A DNA stretch of 64,000 nt from positions 478,947 through 542,946 of the forward strand of contig NW_026251405.1 in assembly GCF_025118155.1 (NCBI RefSeq), in the 5' to 3' direction. Source of the DNA: Cokeromyces recurvatus (Eukaryota > Mucoromycota > Mucoromycetes > Mucorales > Mucoraceae). Under the pieces are notes generated by a model. It saw nothing but the letters and a program-made list of their open reading frames with translations. It did not search any database and was not told the origin of the DNA. How positions within the stretch are numbered: the stretch's first letter is position 1; each line of letters begins with the position of its first letter. Shown here one piece after another: positions 24,277 to 37,706 of this stretch. The translations under genes were made by a program, and so were the position numbers.

Positions 24277-27200
24277 GTTACCTTAGAGAAGCTAATGATA
24301 AATATGGCTCATTCTCTTTCATTTCTGCATATTCAAATGAATTACGCAAGAAGGTTGAGACTGCATTAAGATAGTCTTCGTCTTGTGTGTAGTTTCTAAA
24401 AATCCAAAGTAATGTCTCTGATAACTGAAGAATTTCATCTTTGTTAAGATAGTCATCTTTATCCACATCATGCAAATCAAAGAATAGCTTTAGTTGAGAA
24501 TTTAAATCACCTTTATAAATAGAGCCAATACCAACAACGGTATCCTGATTATTGTAGATGTTAAGGTTAAAGCATTGTAAAATATTGTAAAGCATGACTT
24601 GTTTACCTGGAAACTTATACTTTGAGTATGATGAATATCAAATATTTCAAATAATTGATGTAAAAAGTTTTTTGCTACTTTTAATTGTCTTTCATTATTT
24701 TGATCTTCACCATCTATTTTAGCCCAAGGTGCAAGTGATCCAATAAATATCTCAAACGATCTAAAATCCATTTTAGAAGAAGATTCATTGTGGCTCGTTG
24801 CGGGTTGCTGTTGTTTATAATAAAGTACATTATAGAACTTATCATATATAATACCTAATTCTGTTTTATTTAAACCTGCTGTATTGTCCAAGTTACGTAC
24901 TGCAGATCGCTTTGTAAAGGACTCAATGCCTGCAACGACCTTTAATTGATGTGTCTGTCTTAATTCTCTAACAAGCTCATCTGTCACATTACTGAATTCA
25001 CGATAAGCAACTAATAATAGTTCATTGAATTTCTAAAATATTTTTCTTTCCCTTTTAGCTAAAAAAATAAAAAATAAAATAAAATAAAGTTTTTTATTTC
25101 TTCTTACTGTTAAATTCCTGGCTTTCGGATTATCTGAATTAGGATATAAAGGTTGATCCAAACAAGTGAAATAACGCTTTAAAATATTCATGAAGGTGCC
25201 ATCATCTGCTGCTTCTAATAGCTTGTCTCCGTTGATTTTAAGTATGGCTATAATATATATATATAAGTGAGTATATATTGAAAACGAACATGTATAATAT
25301 TTACCTAGACTAATGTATATTAATAATATAAATAGAGCAGGGAAAGAAAGAAGAAAGAAAAAAAAAAGAGGGGAGTAGCTTAGGTTAATTGTAAAAAACA
25401 AATAAATAAAATTAGATAGTTTACCCAATTTGAAATAGTACTTTAGGACCTTCCATGAAGAAGCAATCTAAAACTCTAAACGCAAATAATAATGGCATAG
25501 AATTGATATACAAACTTAAGAACCAGGGTAAACAAGCAACTGAAAGTTGAATGTCAGTTTTTTTAAAATGAGCATATAATTTAGGCATCGTCTTTTCCAA
25601 CAAATGTTCAAAAATAATTTGATCCAAAAGAGCCCCGTACATAGATGTGCTATAATATCCAGGCAATAAATCATCACACAAAATACCTAACGTAAAGAAG
25701 GCTTGCTCTTCACTCATATAACTAATGAAAACAATTTAGAACTTGAATAATAAATCAAAAAAGAAAAACTTCTTACATAAGAATAGCGGAGGTAACAATA
25801 TTCATAGCTTGACAATATCCCAATTCAGGGTCTTTCCATGAATAAGCACTTAGCACTCTTCTTAAACTATTAATACCCTCAGGTTGTTGATAGGCTTTAT
25901 ACTCGGGTAAAGAACGGTTTAAATCCTTTTCAATCTCTTCTAAACTTAGCGAGCTCTTATCCTTATTTTCTTCTAGGATGCGATCATATAATCCTTGATT
26001 CATGAACCGTTCATAAATTGCCCCTGAACAGACTTCCCAAATTTCACCACGCAATCGATTAGGTAATCCAACACGGATTAGTTTCGCAAAACGTGGATTT
26101 TTTGAAATTGTCAAATTACGCCCATACTCTAAAAAGTGAATAGAATAGAAATATTCGAATTGTAACTTTCTTTTTAATATATACAAATATTACCATTAAA
26201 ATATTTTTTCCAGAGCTTCATTTTACTTCTTTCTTTCAATTTTTTAGGATCACCAGGGAAATCAAATTGTAGGCCTAATCCACCTGGAATATTTGTGTTC
26301 ATATCTTCAAGGTCTTTATTAGAAATAATAGATTCAGAAGCGCATGTTGTTAAAAATTTTTTCATCATTCTCATATGTTTAATTTGACTCTTTAAATTAG
26401 CAGTTAATGCTGTTGAGAATTCCTCGTAATCTTTTTCACTTCTGTAAAATATATAAATAAATCTACTTTATATATATTTTGTATCTACTAAACTTACATA
26501 TTCAAATAATAAATAGATTCAGCTTGATGCCAATTCACGATTTTTATAGAAAAAGGCTCAGGTCGATCTGATAATAACTTTTCAACACGACGAATGGTAT
26601 AAAGAGGCATAACAACTTCAAAAAATCTATTTTTATCAGTTGATTCAAAGGTCAAATAAGCTTCTGAAAGGGAAAGTATGCCTGTATATTCCGTTATAAT
26701 ACGTTCATTGGGGCTTAATGTGCTCTCTTCGTTAACAGGATGAATGGTATTACTAAATGAATAAGCAAGATGTTCTGTAAGTGGAAGCCTATATCTAGCT
26801 CTAAATCTTTCATCACGTTTTTGTGCTTCAAGATTTGTTTTAAGAGGTTGCATTAATTTTCTAATATCAGCTATAGGTAATGAAGCCATTCTATTAGAGG
26901 CTACATCCGCATCATTAACAGCTTCTATATCACTATCTTTAATATCAATCGACATCGTTCCACTTCCAGGTGCATGTTCTAGTGCTGTACTCTTTAATAC
27001 TCTCTGCATAGCTAACCCAGTAAGTTGAACTAAAATATCGTATACTTCGTCTCTTTTAAATAAATTGGAAAAAAAATGCTAGAAGAAATAATTTAATTGT
27101 TGGAACAAGTTATGTTTAACATGTTATACTTTTTTTTTTTTACCTCACTTTTATCCTTCATATAAATCTTGATAGCATCAGAAAATACACCACGTTTAGA

Positions 27201-28131
27201 TCGCTCTTTCTTAATATCTTGGACATCTTTAAGTTCTAATAACAATTTAGTCTCAAAACCCAACAAATATGAGTAGAATGCCAAATAATTTTCACTAATA
27301 TAAATCCATCCTTGACTTGTAAATCTATTTGTATGATAAGCGCTTGAATAGTCTACAGGATAGCATATGGAAATTAGAAACAAAAAACAATTATTATAGA
27401 ATGCCCTTCCTCTCTCTCTTACAGCTAACAAGTCTTTCATTTGGAGATACACCAAATGTCTGCCTAAAGCTTCTTGAAGCTTTTCTAACTTTTTCATCTG
27501 TTGAAATTTCATCTGTACTGGAGGAGTCTATATATAAAAAGCGTTATTACCATGTAATATAATTTCTATGAATATAATTATTTTTTATTTACCTCTACGT
27601 GTAACAATTGAATTTATCTTTGTAACAATAAAAGGTTCTATTTCTTCCTTATCTAGACTATCAAGTAAAGGTAATAAATTTACTAATAATATACATGTAT
27701 TTAATATCTAACTTATTTTAAAGCATTCAATTATACATCCTACCTTCAATCCAGCTCCAAGCTAGCTCAATGTCTTTTTCTGTTTCTGCCACAGCAATTT
27801 GTAAAAAAGTGTTATTTACACGTCGAAATAAAATACGATAAGGTGATTGCTTTGTATCTAATCTGTTATAATGAGAAGAACCCAAAACAAGATATACATG
27901 TATAATAATTAGCATTTATTTATATTTTATTTATATATATTTATATATTTTGTCAATTGTTATTTACACATTTTGAAGTGTACCCAAAACACTTTTCATT
28001 ATACCATTTTTTTGTGTCTTTGTTTGTTGCAAGATGAAGTAGTTGTTTTCCTTCAAATTAGTCCAGAATGTATTGGTATCTATTTGAGTTGGAAGCATGA
28101 ACAACTCAAATGTTAGATTAGTTGTAGTCAT
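23744..28131 (-). CDS. GYP2: GRAM-TBC RabGAP with EF-hand (TBC1D8/9 or Gyp2/Mdr1 type)
   Basis: A long gene of about a dozen exons from the ATG at 28131 ([16 protein letters not shown]). In order: a first GRAM domain ([20 protein letters not shown]), a second GRAM domain ([20 protein letters not shown]), the TBC domain ([65 protein letters not shown]), an EF-hand ([20 protein letters not shown]) and a Glu/Asp-rich C-terminus ending KEYDDEDD. Both catalytic fingers are present: the Arg of IxxDxxR and the Gln of the YxQ motif, so it should be an active Rab GTPase-activating protein in membrane traffic. The EF-hand loop has Asp at 1, 3 and 5 and Glu at 12, so calcium binding is plausible. Target Rab is unknown. 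Confidence 0.9.
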
Positions 28132-28212
28132 TTCAATTATTTATATTGTAGTAGTTAAAAAGAGAAAAGAAAAAGAGGGGGGAAGAGAATTCGAGAGGAG
28201 AATTAAATAATA

Positions 28213-28252
<40 letters not shown>

Positions 28253-29490
28253 AGAGAGAGAGAGAGAAAAGAAGAAAGGAGTATCTGGGGGACAGAGTTA
28301 ATAAATTTACTAGTGGTGTGCGAAAGATGAGAACTAATTTAAGAGTCATAGCCCAAGATTGAGTAGAGGAGGGAGGAGGATCGGCTTGCTGTAGAAAAAG
28401 TAATCAAGTTCATGTAAGATAAAATAGATATAAAACCAGCATATTTGCCAAGAAGTAATAGAGTGGATAGTCCGATACTTCTTACTAAGTAGATGATTTA
28501 GAAGGAATGGCATAGGCTTGATAATCGTTTCTGGTATTTGTGGTCTACGATATATTGTATGCTGAGTAGTTATTAGATAGTCATCCAAGTCGCCAACGGA
28601 TACATCTATTACATCCTATAAATGATATCAGTCGCTAGAGAATGGAATCTATAGAAATTATAAATCTTCTAGCAGAAAGAAGCATTGAGTTAGCTAGGAT
28701 GGTTCAGTTTGTATCTAAACTATCTTGCAGAAATTACTGTTGAAGGTGTCTACGTTTTTAGTATCTAAGGAACGTATTTCGAGTTACCACTGTTCTCATA
28801 ATGGTATTCTCGAAAGTATGTATTATTGTGATTTAGTAGAGGGTTGTTGGATATATGAGACAAAAGAGTATTCTCTGGTAGTGATAAAGAGCATAATAAA
28901 AACTGTGTATGAGGAATATGAAAGCTTTTATACATTGAGAAAAGCTTAGTCAGGTGAAGTAATACTTTAAAAGATGAACGACTTGAGGCTACTAAAGATT
29001 TGCTGAATACAATTATTTCAAGTATCTTCTAATTGTATATATTGACAGATGGGTAGGTGTGTTGATAGCTAGTCCATACTTAAGTCGGGAAAGAACTAAT
29101 TGTTAATAGAGTCCTTCCATAATGCCCACTCTAACTAAGGAAGATCATAAATAATTCTCCAGGGAAGTATCTTAATCTTCTTGTAAAATACATCGGCCGT
29201 ATCAAACACCGTTCACTTCTCAAAAAGTGTTCAGTTACTTACAAGTAGAATGTCTAAACATGATACATATTGACCTGTCTAAAAGGTCGGCATACGTTTT
29301 TTTTTTTCTAAATCCTATTTTTATTACTTTATTCAAATTCGTCGTGACACATTATTCATAATTTTATTCTATATGTGATTTCAAGTGGAAACACTGTAAT
29401 TAAAGCATTATAAATAAAATTTCCCATTATCTGTTACATTTTTAATATTTTTATATAATTTCCTTTTTTATTATTTTTATATATTTAAAT
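28132..29490. other. Shared upstream region of RabGAP and BOS1; coding-like debris
   Basis: This 1.36 kb gap separates divergently transcribed genes. Near 28213-28265 it holds a poly-A tract followed by an AG repeat. Between about 28340 and 28950 the composition is less AT-rich and there are open stretches on both strands (minus 28346-28620 with IYRRPQIPETIIKPMPFLLN; plus 28725-28949). I cannot match them to a family; they may be remnants of an old gene or element. Confidence 0.4.
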
Positions 29491-30472
29491 ATGAATTCAT
29501 TATATAATAATGCTTTAAAGCAGTGTCATGCTCTCCAGAAAGATTTGGATAGTAAAGTATATTTAAACTAACATTTACAGTATAACTAATTATCATCCTG
29601 AATACTCGTATAGAGTTCCAATTAGGGCAAGATGCTTCGGCAGGATTACAAGGTAATTTTTAAAAATGATGTACTTTAATTTTCCTCATTTAAGTTAATA
29701 TTTATAATATAATAGGTCAAATTTCAGCTTCTTTTAATGCTTTACAAAGATCAATTGATGAATACGAGCATTTAGCTAAAAGAGAACTGATTCCAGTAAA
29801 AAAAGAAACTGCTTTAACGTAACTAAATATAATGTATACATTCTGAAACAAGACCAAATGCAATTAACATTGTTTGTTATTATTATTATTTTTTATAATG
29901 CAGACGGATTGCAAAATTTCGACAAGATTTACAAAGCATGAAAATGAGATTTGAATCTATAAAGAAACAACAAGAAATGATTGCAAATGAGCAAAATAGA
30001 GATAATTTGTTAAGAAGACCAAATAGAGGTTCATCAACTGTTGTAAGTTTTTTATTTATTTATTTATTTTTAATTAAGCCTAAATTCATGAACTTGTTAT
30101 TTAGCCCGAACATCCATATCAACCACTATCTCGAGATGAATTTGCCATGAGAGAACAGTCTTTTGTTAGAAATACAGATTCTCAACTAGATGAGTTTATT
30201 GGTCAAGCACAAAGTTTATTGGAGAATTTAACAGATCAACATAGTATCTTGAAGGTACACAAATAAGTTAATTATTTTATTATGGAAGAATTCATATATT
30301 ATAAATATAGAAAACACAAAAGAAAATATTAGATACGGCAAATCACTTGGGATTATCACAAAATGTGATTCGATATATTGAAAGAAGAACAGCGCAAGAT
30401 AAATGGATATTTTATGGTGGTATGATCATTACTGTATTCTGTATATGGGCTATAATATATTTTATTGGCTAA
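29491..30472 (+). CDS. BOS1: Bos1/membrin Qb-SNARE
   Basis: Six exons (29491-29556, 29616-29652, 29716-29818, 29904-30042, 30105-30254, 30311-30472) give about 218 residues. The N-terminus [20 protein letters not shown] and [20 protein letters not shown] match membrin/Bos1. A SNARE helix includes [20 protein letters not shown] and [20 protein letters not shown]. The protein ends in a single tail anchor ([20 protein letters not shown]). Bos1 is the Qb-SNARE on ER-derived COPII vesicles and early Golgi, pairing with Sed5, Bet1 and Sec22. The family's length and tail anchor fit. Exon 2 is only 37 bases. Confidence 0.9.
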
Positions 30473-31715
30473 TTTATAATAAAAACTACTACTACTACTA
30501 CTACCGCATAATATATTTTGGTAACATTATTCTACTAAGCCTATATCGTACACCCAGGTAACAAAGGTAATCTTGTTTAGGAAAAACGCGGACTTTACGT
30601 GTTTCGGGAAAATGACTGTCTTCAAGGTCAACAAATGTTCCTTTTAATATAAATGCGTCCTCTAAAAATATTTGATTTTTATAGTCAAATGGAATCCACA
30701 GAGAATTCATAAAGAATAGCCAATTAACTTCATACATATGATATATGTATGCAATATATAATATTTGAATGTAGAGTACAACAAGAGTAAAATTTTCGAG
30801 CTTATTTATACTATCTGTTCAGTTCATTGTCATTGTGTCAAGCAATAAGTTTTAATATAGTACTAAACTGCATAAATCATATTCATTTAGTTCAATTCAT
30901 TCTTTGTGTTATTACTTGTTATTTATTAGGAAAAATTGGGAAATAGAATAAGCTTATGTAATATATACTGGTTCTTTGATTTTCTATTGCCTAATAAGCA
31001 TTTACATTTGATATGGCCCCGTTTATACAGTAAAATAGCACAAGATTCATCTTCTTCTTTATATGTATATATATAAACTATATTTTATAAAGGAGAAGAC
31101 TCATATTTATGTATTTATCATTACATGTTTACGATATATTTGTTTGTTTTTGGCCAAATACTAAAGATCCTTTTTTAAGAATTAGAGAAAAGGCATCCTA
31201 CTATATATATATCTATTTTATGTACGTATATTATTTTTATTATTCTAAACTTACTATACCCTAAACATAGTAATATACTTGGTCTTCTCATTCTTTTAAT
31301 GTTTGTTTCGTCGATTATATTTGTTGTTTTATGTACACATATATATAAGTATCTGATATACTTCCAAAAAAAAAAAAGACCCTATACATAAACATATACT
31401 ATCATATAATATTGTCATATATATTACGTAATATGACTTATATTCTATTTACTACCTATTTAAAATAAAGCAATACTGTTTATTAGTAACTTAAATTTAT
31501 AATATTCTACAAATACATATTCTCTCTTGAGTTAAGTTTTCCAGCACTCAAAATACATTAATCATGAAATTATCAGAATTAACTTTTATTCACCTGCTCC
31601 CACAAATTAAAGTAGCGTCCAATGAAATCCTAGTAGATTATTTTATACGTCATAAAATGTACAGCTTTCTTTTTTTTTTTTTTTTTTTTTTTCTTTTGCT
31701 GAAGATTTTTGACTA
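30473..31715. other. AT-rich intergenic region with possible WWE-like fragment
   Basis: Mostly simple AT-rich DNA with an ACT trinucleotide run at 30484-30502 and poly-T before ETP1. The only structured piece is the minus-strand open frame at 30501-30737 listed separately. No complete gene is seen. Confidence 0.45.
30501..30737 (-). pseudogene. Possible fragment of a WWE/DDHD-phospholipase-like gene
   Basis: A 78-codon frame reads MYEVNWLFFMNSLWIPFDYK, then LEDAFILKGTFVDLEDSHFP and KVRVFPKQDYLCYLGVRY. The pattern W-x-F...W-x-PFDxxxxxxLEDAF followed by a V-x-V strand resembles the WWE-like region at the N-terminus of DDHD-domain phospholipases. Nothing downstream or upstream in any frame continues the protein, so if related it is a stranded fragment. 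The resemblance is weak and from memory, and chance is possible. Confidence 0.25.
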
Positions 31716-33550
31716 ATGTCAAATCATAAAGGGCCACCTATTGCATCTGTTTCTCCAACAATAGAAAAGGGAGAACATTGTCACGGTATATTAAAATTTA
31801 ACTACGATTCATCAGCAATATCTACAACTACAACCAACATTCAAGATACTTCTATTATATTATGCACTTATGCAATACCATTTCATTTGTCAATACCTGA
31901 ATTCCTTGAATTCATTGCACCAGTAGATCCCTTTGTTAGCCATTATAGAATTGTTCGGTAAGTTTGTCATTTTTATAAAAAAAAAAAAAAGAAAAAAAAA
32001 CATCAAAAATAAAGCGTTTATCTTTTTGGTATATAATAAAAGTGATGTAAATCCAGATCTATACATGGTTTTAATGAAATTCAGAGATCCATATTCTGCA
32101 AACAATTATTATAAACAATATAATAATAGATTATTCAGTTCTATGGAAGTAGGTTTGAATGTTATTTTATACAAGTATAAATATATATTAATGATTCTAT
32201 TTTGACATAGCCAGAAAAATGTAAAGTTATTTATATTGAAGCAATAGAAATAAACTCTGTCACTATACCACCTTATACATTCCCTTTTATACAACAAATG
32301 CCAACTAAAGAAGAAGAAGAAGAATCCTTACCCATATGTCCAGTTTGTTTAGAGCCTATGAACGAAAATACTACAGGCCTATTAACAATTTTTTGCCAAC
32401 ATACATTTCATTGCCACTGTTTATCAAAATGGGGTGATGGCAGTTGTCCAGTGTGTCGATATTCACAAAAATCTAAAAAACTGTTATTACCTTCTGAGGT
32501 AGATACATCTTCATCATCTATTAGCATACAAAATAACTCTACAGAACGAATGATTGGTGATCAGGATGAAGATAACGAATGCGCTTTATGTCATTCAAAA
32601 GAGAGTCTTTGGATTTGTTTAATTTGTGGAAATATTGGTTGTGGAAGATATATGAATGCTCATGCCTACGAGCATTATCGACAAACAAATCATCTTTATG
32701 CACTTGAGATTGACACACAGCGTGTATGGGACTATGCAGGTGACAACTATGTTCAACGTCTGATACAAAATGCTGTAGATGGTAAATTGGTGGAGTTACC
32801 GAGTGCTGCAGATTATGATTCAAATGAGAATGTAGCAATACAGGTTTGATAGTAATAGTAATCAATAGAAGTGATTCATACTATTTATTTATTGACTTTT
32901 TTTTTTTTCTTTTTTTCTCTCTTTCCATTTATAGGAGAAATTGGAAGCCATTTCAATTGAATATAATTACTTGCTTAGTTCACAATTAGATTCTCAGCGT
33001 ATTTATTATGAAAATCAAATAGATGAGGTTTCATCACAGTTATCCGTATTAGCATCACAATCAAAAGCATTGTTAGAAAAGTTTGATAAAATACAAAATG
33101 AAAACAAATCATTAGAGATTTCAATCGAGCAGAAAGATAAACTTTTTAGAGATTTAATCAGAACAAAACTTGATTCAGACAGTGATTTGCATATTTGGAA
33201 AGAAAGATTTGAGAATGCAAAAGACGTATGGTCAGAAGAAAAAGAGGTACGTATATAGGGGGGAAAACTAAATAAATATCGAGTGTCAAGATTGAAATTA
33301 TATGTATTTATTTATCTATTCGATATTATGTTAGTTGACAAATTCTTTGTCAGAAATCAATAGTCTATTGCTTAAAAGTATTGAGGATAGAGAAAAGGCA
33401 ATTGATGAGTTAAGCGACCAAATACGCGATTTGAATTTCTTTTTGGAAGCCCGTGAAAAGGTTCAGGGACATCCAGAGTTGGAAGGTGGAAGTGTTGAAA
33501 CACATACACGGCAAGTTAAACCTTCAAGACGTAGAGGGAAAAGATTATAA
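31716..33550 (+). CDS. ETP1: ETP1/BRAP2 homologue (BRAP2 domain, RING-H2, ZnF-UBP, coiled coil)
   Basis: Five exons (31716-31957, 32043-32148, 32211-32843, 32935-33246, 33335-33550). The N-terminal BRAP2 RRM-like domain includes CTYAIPFHLSIPEFLEFIAP and YMVLMKFRDPYSANNYYKQY. The RING follows (ICPVCLEPM, FCQHTFHCHCLSKW, CPVCRY), then a UBP zinc finger (CALCHSKESLWICLICGNIG, CGRYMNAHAYEHYRQTNH, RVWDYAGDNYVQRL) and a coiled coil starting EYNYLLSSQLDSQRIYYENQ. It ends in a basic tail SRRRGKRL. All zinc ligands appear present. The family comprises E3 ubiquitin ligases: BRAP2/IMP modulates MAPK signalling in animals and Etp1 affects ethanol tolerance and nutrient signalling in yeast. The substrate here is unknown. 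It is convergent with the glutamine synthetase gene, only about 215 bases apart. Confidence 0.94.
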
Positions 33551-33766
33551 TAACTTCATTACATATATATATATATATATATATATACCATTTACATTGT
33601 ATTTTTTTTTCTTTCGAATGATAATAAAAAGGTTAAATATTAAAAAATATTGATATATTTTAAAAGTAAATTTATTACTACATGACGAAAAAGAGATAAC
33701 TTTAAATGATTATAATGAAAAAAAAAAATGTAAAAAATGTAAAAATGAAAAAATGAAAAAAAAAAA

Positions 33767-35382
33767 TTAAAGAGTAGAGAATAACTCATGATACTTGGGT
33801 AATGGCCAGTACTTATCAGCAACAAGTCTTTCTAATTGATCTGCATAAGAACGAGCCTTTTCCATGGCAGGGGCCATCTTATAACAAGCATGATCCGCAG
33901 CAGGCTCAGACTCTAAGATAGGTTGTGCTTCGACCAATAAATGATCTAACTCTTCAACAGCTTCTTGAAGTCCAGAAATAATAGGTGCCAATTGAGCCAA
34001 CCATTTTAATTCAGGTGCAGCTTCAGCACCTATTTGCTTTAAGAAAGCAGCGGATTCAGAGAGTTCACGGCGATAACTGAAGGCAGCAGGAAGAACATGT
34101 TGAAGTAAGAGACCCAAGAGGGTTTGTGCCTCAATGACGATTTCCTTAGCGTATGTTTCACTCATAATGTGATAACGACATTCAAGTTCTGCCATTGAGA
34201 AGACACCAAGACGAGTGAGCATCTCTGCATTCTTGGGTGTCAAAAGACGTTTGAAAGCTTCAGGGCTCTTGGTAATATTCACAAGGCCACGCTTAGCAGC
34301 CTCTTGGACCCATTCTTCAGTATAGTTGTCACCTTCAAAACGAACATTCTTGGTCAAGGTAATATACTTACGAATAATAGCAAGCATATCTTCGTCAGAA
34401 GCAGTTTCCTTGTCACCCATTTGTTTCTTAAGGTCATCCTTAATTTCCATAAGAGCAGAGGCAACTGCAGAGTTAAGGATGGTAACAGGGAATGCAGCTG
34501 ATTGCTTAGAACCTACAGCGCGGAATTCAAATTTGTTACCGGTGAAGGCGAAAGGTGATGTACGATTGCGGTCAGTCAGATCACGGTTTAATTTAGGTAA
34601 AGTAGCGACCTTAAGATCAAGTGTAGTACCTTCAACACGCATTTGAGTAGTTTCAGTACCAGCAACGTGTTTATTTACAGGACGACCTTCTTCGATAGCA
34701 TTCAAAACCTCAGTAAGTTCAGAACCTAAAAAGACAGAAATAATTCCTGGAGGTGCTTCTTGAGCACCAAGACGATGATCATTAGAAGCAGAGGCAACAC
34801 CAGCACGCAAGAGGTCACCATGGTCAAGTACAGCCTTGAGTACAGCGACCAAGAAGATTAAGAAACGATAATTAGTTTCAGGAGTAGAAGAAGGATTCAA
34901 AAGGTTTTCTCCACGATCTGTAGCAATACTCCAGTTACAATGCTTACCAGAACCGTTAACACCCTTAAAGGGCTTTTCATGGAAAAGACATTTAAGTTTA
35001 TATTTATGTGCAACACGATGCATAATATCCATCGTTAATAAGTTGTGGTCAACGGCAAGCATAGCTTCTTCAAACTGAGGTGCAGCTTCGAATTGGCATG
35101 GGGCAACTTCATTATGACGTGTCTTAATAGGTACACCCAGTTTAGCGCATTCAAGTTCAACTTCACTCATAGCAGCTAAGACACGACTTGGGATCTTACC
35201 AAAATAATGATCTTCTAATTGTTGGTGACGAGCAGGAAGTCCACTAATTAAAGTACGTCCACATGTCTTAAGATCAGGTCGAAGTGCATAAAGTCCTCTA
35301 TCTATCAAGAAATATTCTTGTTCTGTACCGAGCGTAGTGTAAATTTCTTTTGTACGAGGAACATCTATTAAATAATGTCAAA

Positions 35383-35429
<47 letters not shown>

Positions 35430-35504
35430 TAAATATATCAATTAATTTCCGAATTAACAAGCCAATCAGAGCGCTTAAAATAAGATAAAGTGATAAGCTC
35501 TTCC

Positions 35505-35543
<39 letters not shown>

Positions 35544-36386
35544 CTTCTTTAATAGGTTCAATAAGACGAAGAATTTCTAATGCAACTTTAGAAATAACTG
35601 AAGAAGATCTTAAAAGCACAGACTTTTCATCAAGTGCTTCTCCATTATAAGAAATAAAAACTGAAGGAATATAAAGAATCATTGTGCCATGAGGACCTTC
35701 TTGAAGAAACATAGGACTACGTAAATAAAAATGAAATTTGCATTAAGTTATTATTACTTTATTCTTGCTTTTTATAAATATATATGTATATATATTACCT
35801 CTTTGTATCCCAAACAGTATAACCACGAGCTTCAAATGTAGTACGCATACCACCTGAAGGGAAGGAAGAAGCATCAGGTTCGGATTGCAATAACTCTGAT
35901 CCAGAGAAAGCTTCAATAGCAGTAACCTTAAAATAAAAATGGATAAGCATGATGATTTAATTTATATGCATGTAAATATATATATATATATATATGTGTG
36001 TGTATGTTTACCTCAGGAAGACCGTTAGCAAAAGTGGTTTTTAAAGCTAAGAAAGAGTCGTGCTTTTCAGCAGTTGTACCATTCAATGGCTGAAACCAGT
36101 GAGTAAAATGTGTAGCGTTACGTTCAAGAGCCCAAACTTTAGCAGCATGAGCAATTGCATCTGCAGTAATTTTATCTAATGTTTGACCACCTTTAAGTTG
36201 TTCGCAAAAAGACTTATATACGGGTTTAGGAAGTCTTTCTGACATTTCTTTAGTACCAAATACATTAGAACCAAAGAAGTCAGAGATAACTTGTTGTCTA
36301 CCAGCATTATCCTTAGGGAATTCAATAATACGTGGGACTCTACTAACTCCCCCACTAACAACATTAATACGTGCTTGTTGTGACAT
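33767..36386 (-). CDS. Glutamine synthetase type III
   Basis: Four exons (36386-36012, 35926-35799, 35716-35544, 35364-33767) encode about 757 residues, the size of GSIII, not the 360-residue eukaryotic GSII. GSIII hallmarks are the N-terminal [83 protein letters not shown] and [16 protein letters not shown]. It makes glutamine from glutamate and ammonia with ATP. Active-site glutamates, the [10 protein letters not shown] loop and the [18 protein letters not shown] segment are intact, so it should be active. GSIII is found in bacteria and scattered eukaryotes, so this gene type is a marker of the lineage. Codon use is strongly biased, suggesting high expression. Long poly-A/poly-T tracts sit in introns 2 and 3. 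Confidence 0.95.
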
Positions 36387-36428
36387 TTTAGATAAATGTC
36401 AAATTTAAATAAAAAAGAAAGAGAAAAA

Positions 36429-36469
<41 letters not shown>

Positions 36470-37050
36470 GAGGATATTATGGTTAACTATATACACACCA
36501 GTAGGTTATCAGATATGCAAGAATAAAAGACACGTCATATCATTTTTACAGAAAAAAAAACGCGTAGATATTTACCAATCAGTTTTTTAGTTGCTGTAAG
36601 AAAAAAATTCCCTTTTTCCCTTTATATATTTAGAAGAGAAGAATCAAAATTAATCTCGGACATTTTATTATTATTACAGTGTTTCAGCTCAAGATCGAGA
36701 CGAATAGAAATTTTTTTTTGAATTAATGGGAATTTGATTTGAGAAAGAGCGAAAATAAATTACTGTTAGTTTTTAGACAAATAAAGAATAATTTGTAAAC
36801 AATTTATATATAAATATTTTAGTTGTCAAAGGATGAAGCCGTGTTCTCTATGGTAATGTGTTGAGTAAGAACAGTAGGTTTTTCCCTTCCTTCCTAAAAT
36901 AGAAAGTGAGATATCATGTATATTTTTATTAGCATTGTATCTCTAATCCACAGTATGCTGTGATGTTTGCATTTGAGTATTATTATAAGAGTATTTACCA
37001 TTGAGAAGTCTTGATAGTTTCAAATCTTTTATCTTACAGTTACTGCGTAT
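36387..37050. other. Upstream region of glutamine synthetase III
   Basis: AT-rich, with an A30 tract at about 36435-36466 within 100 bases of the start codon. No gene seen. Confidence 0.45.
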
Positions 37051-37659
37051 TTAATATTCACACTTTAAAGTTAATACAAATACTTTAGATATTCTGAATT
37101 CATTAATATCAATCACTAAAGACTTTAAAAACTTTGATCTTTGTTTGAATTCATTATATAATATATTAGCCGTTTCAGAAAGTACTCCTCTTATTGATAC
37201 TAAATACTTGTTTTTCATACCATTGCCAAATACAATCAAAGGTACTACTAACTTTGTTTTTTTTTAAAGGATGTCTTTGACTACCGCTGTGTCTTCTTAT
37301 GTTTACGGCTTTTTTTTATTTATTGTATTCTTTCATTTGGACTTGTGTGCTTGTGCCTAGCAGGATTATACTTCTTTCCACTATTCAAAAGAATATTTGC
37401 CATTTCAGTATTACTTCATTGTCTTCACTGATATGAATGGAAATTAGAGGGTACTGATTTAATATCACGAAACGTGAATAAAGTCTCTAGGTTGCTCAAA
37501 ATATAGTTATATAAATAATATGATTATTTTTGACAACAATTCTAGACGCAATAATTTAAGTTTTAAGGTTTTTAATCTTTTCTTGACTTGTCTACTTTCT
37601 CTCTTGTAAAAATTATTTAAACCAAAGCTGATTTGCATTTCAGTATTTGCGGTTTTCCT

Positions 37660-37706
<47 letters not shown>

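Noticed and set aside
28725..28949. 74-codon plus-strand gene
   Set aside because: No recognisable domain, no convincing splice partners; kept only as coding-like debris.
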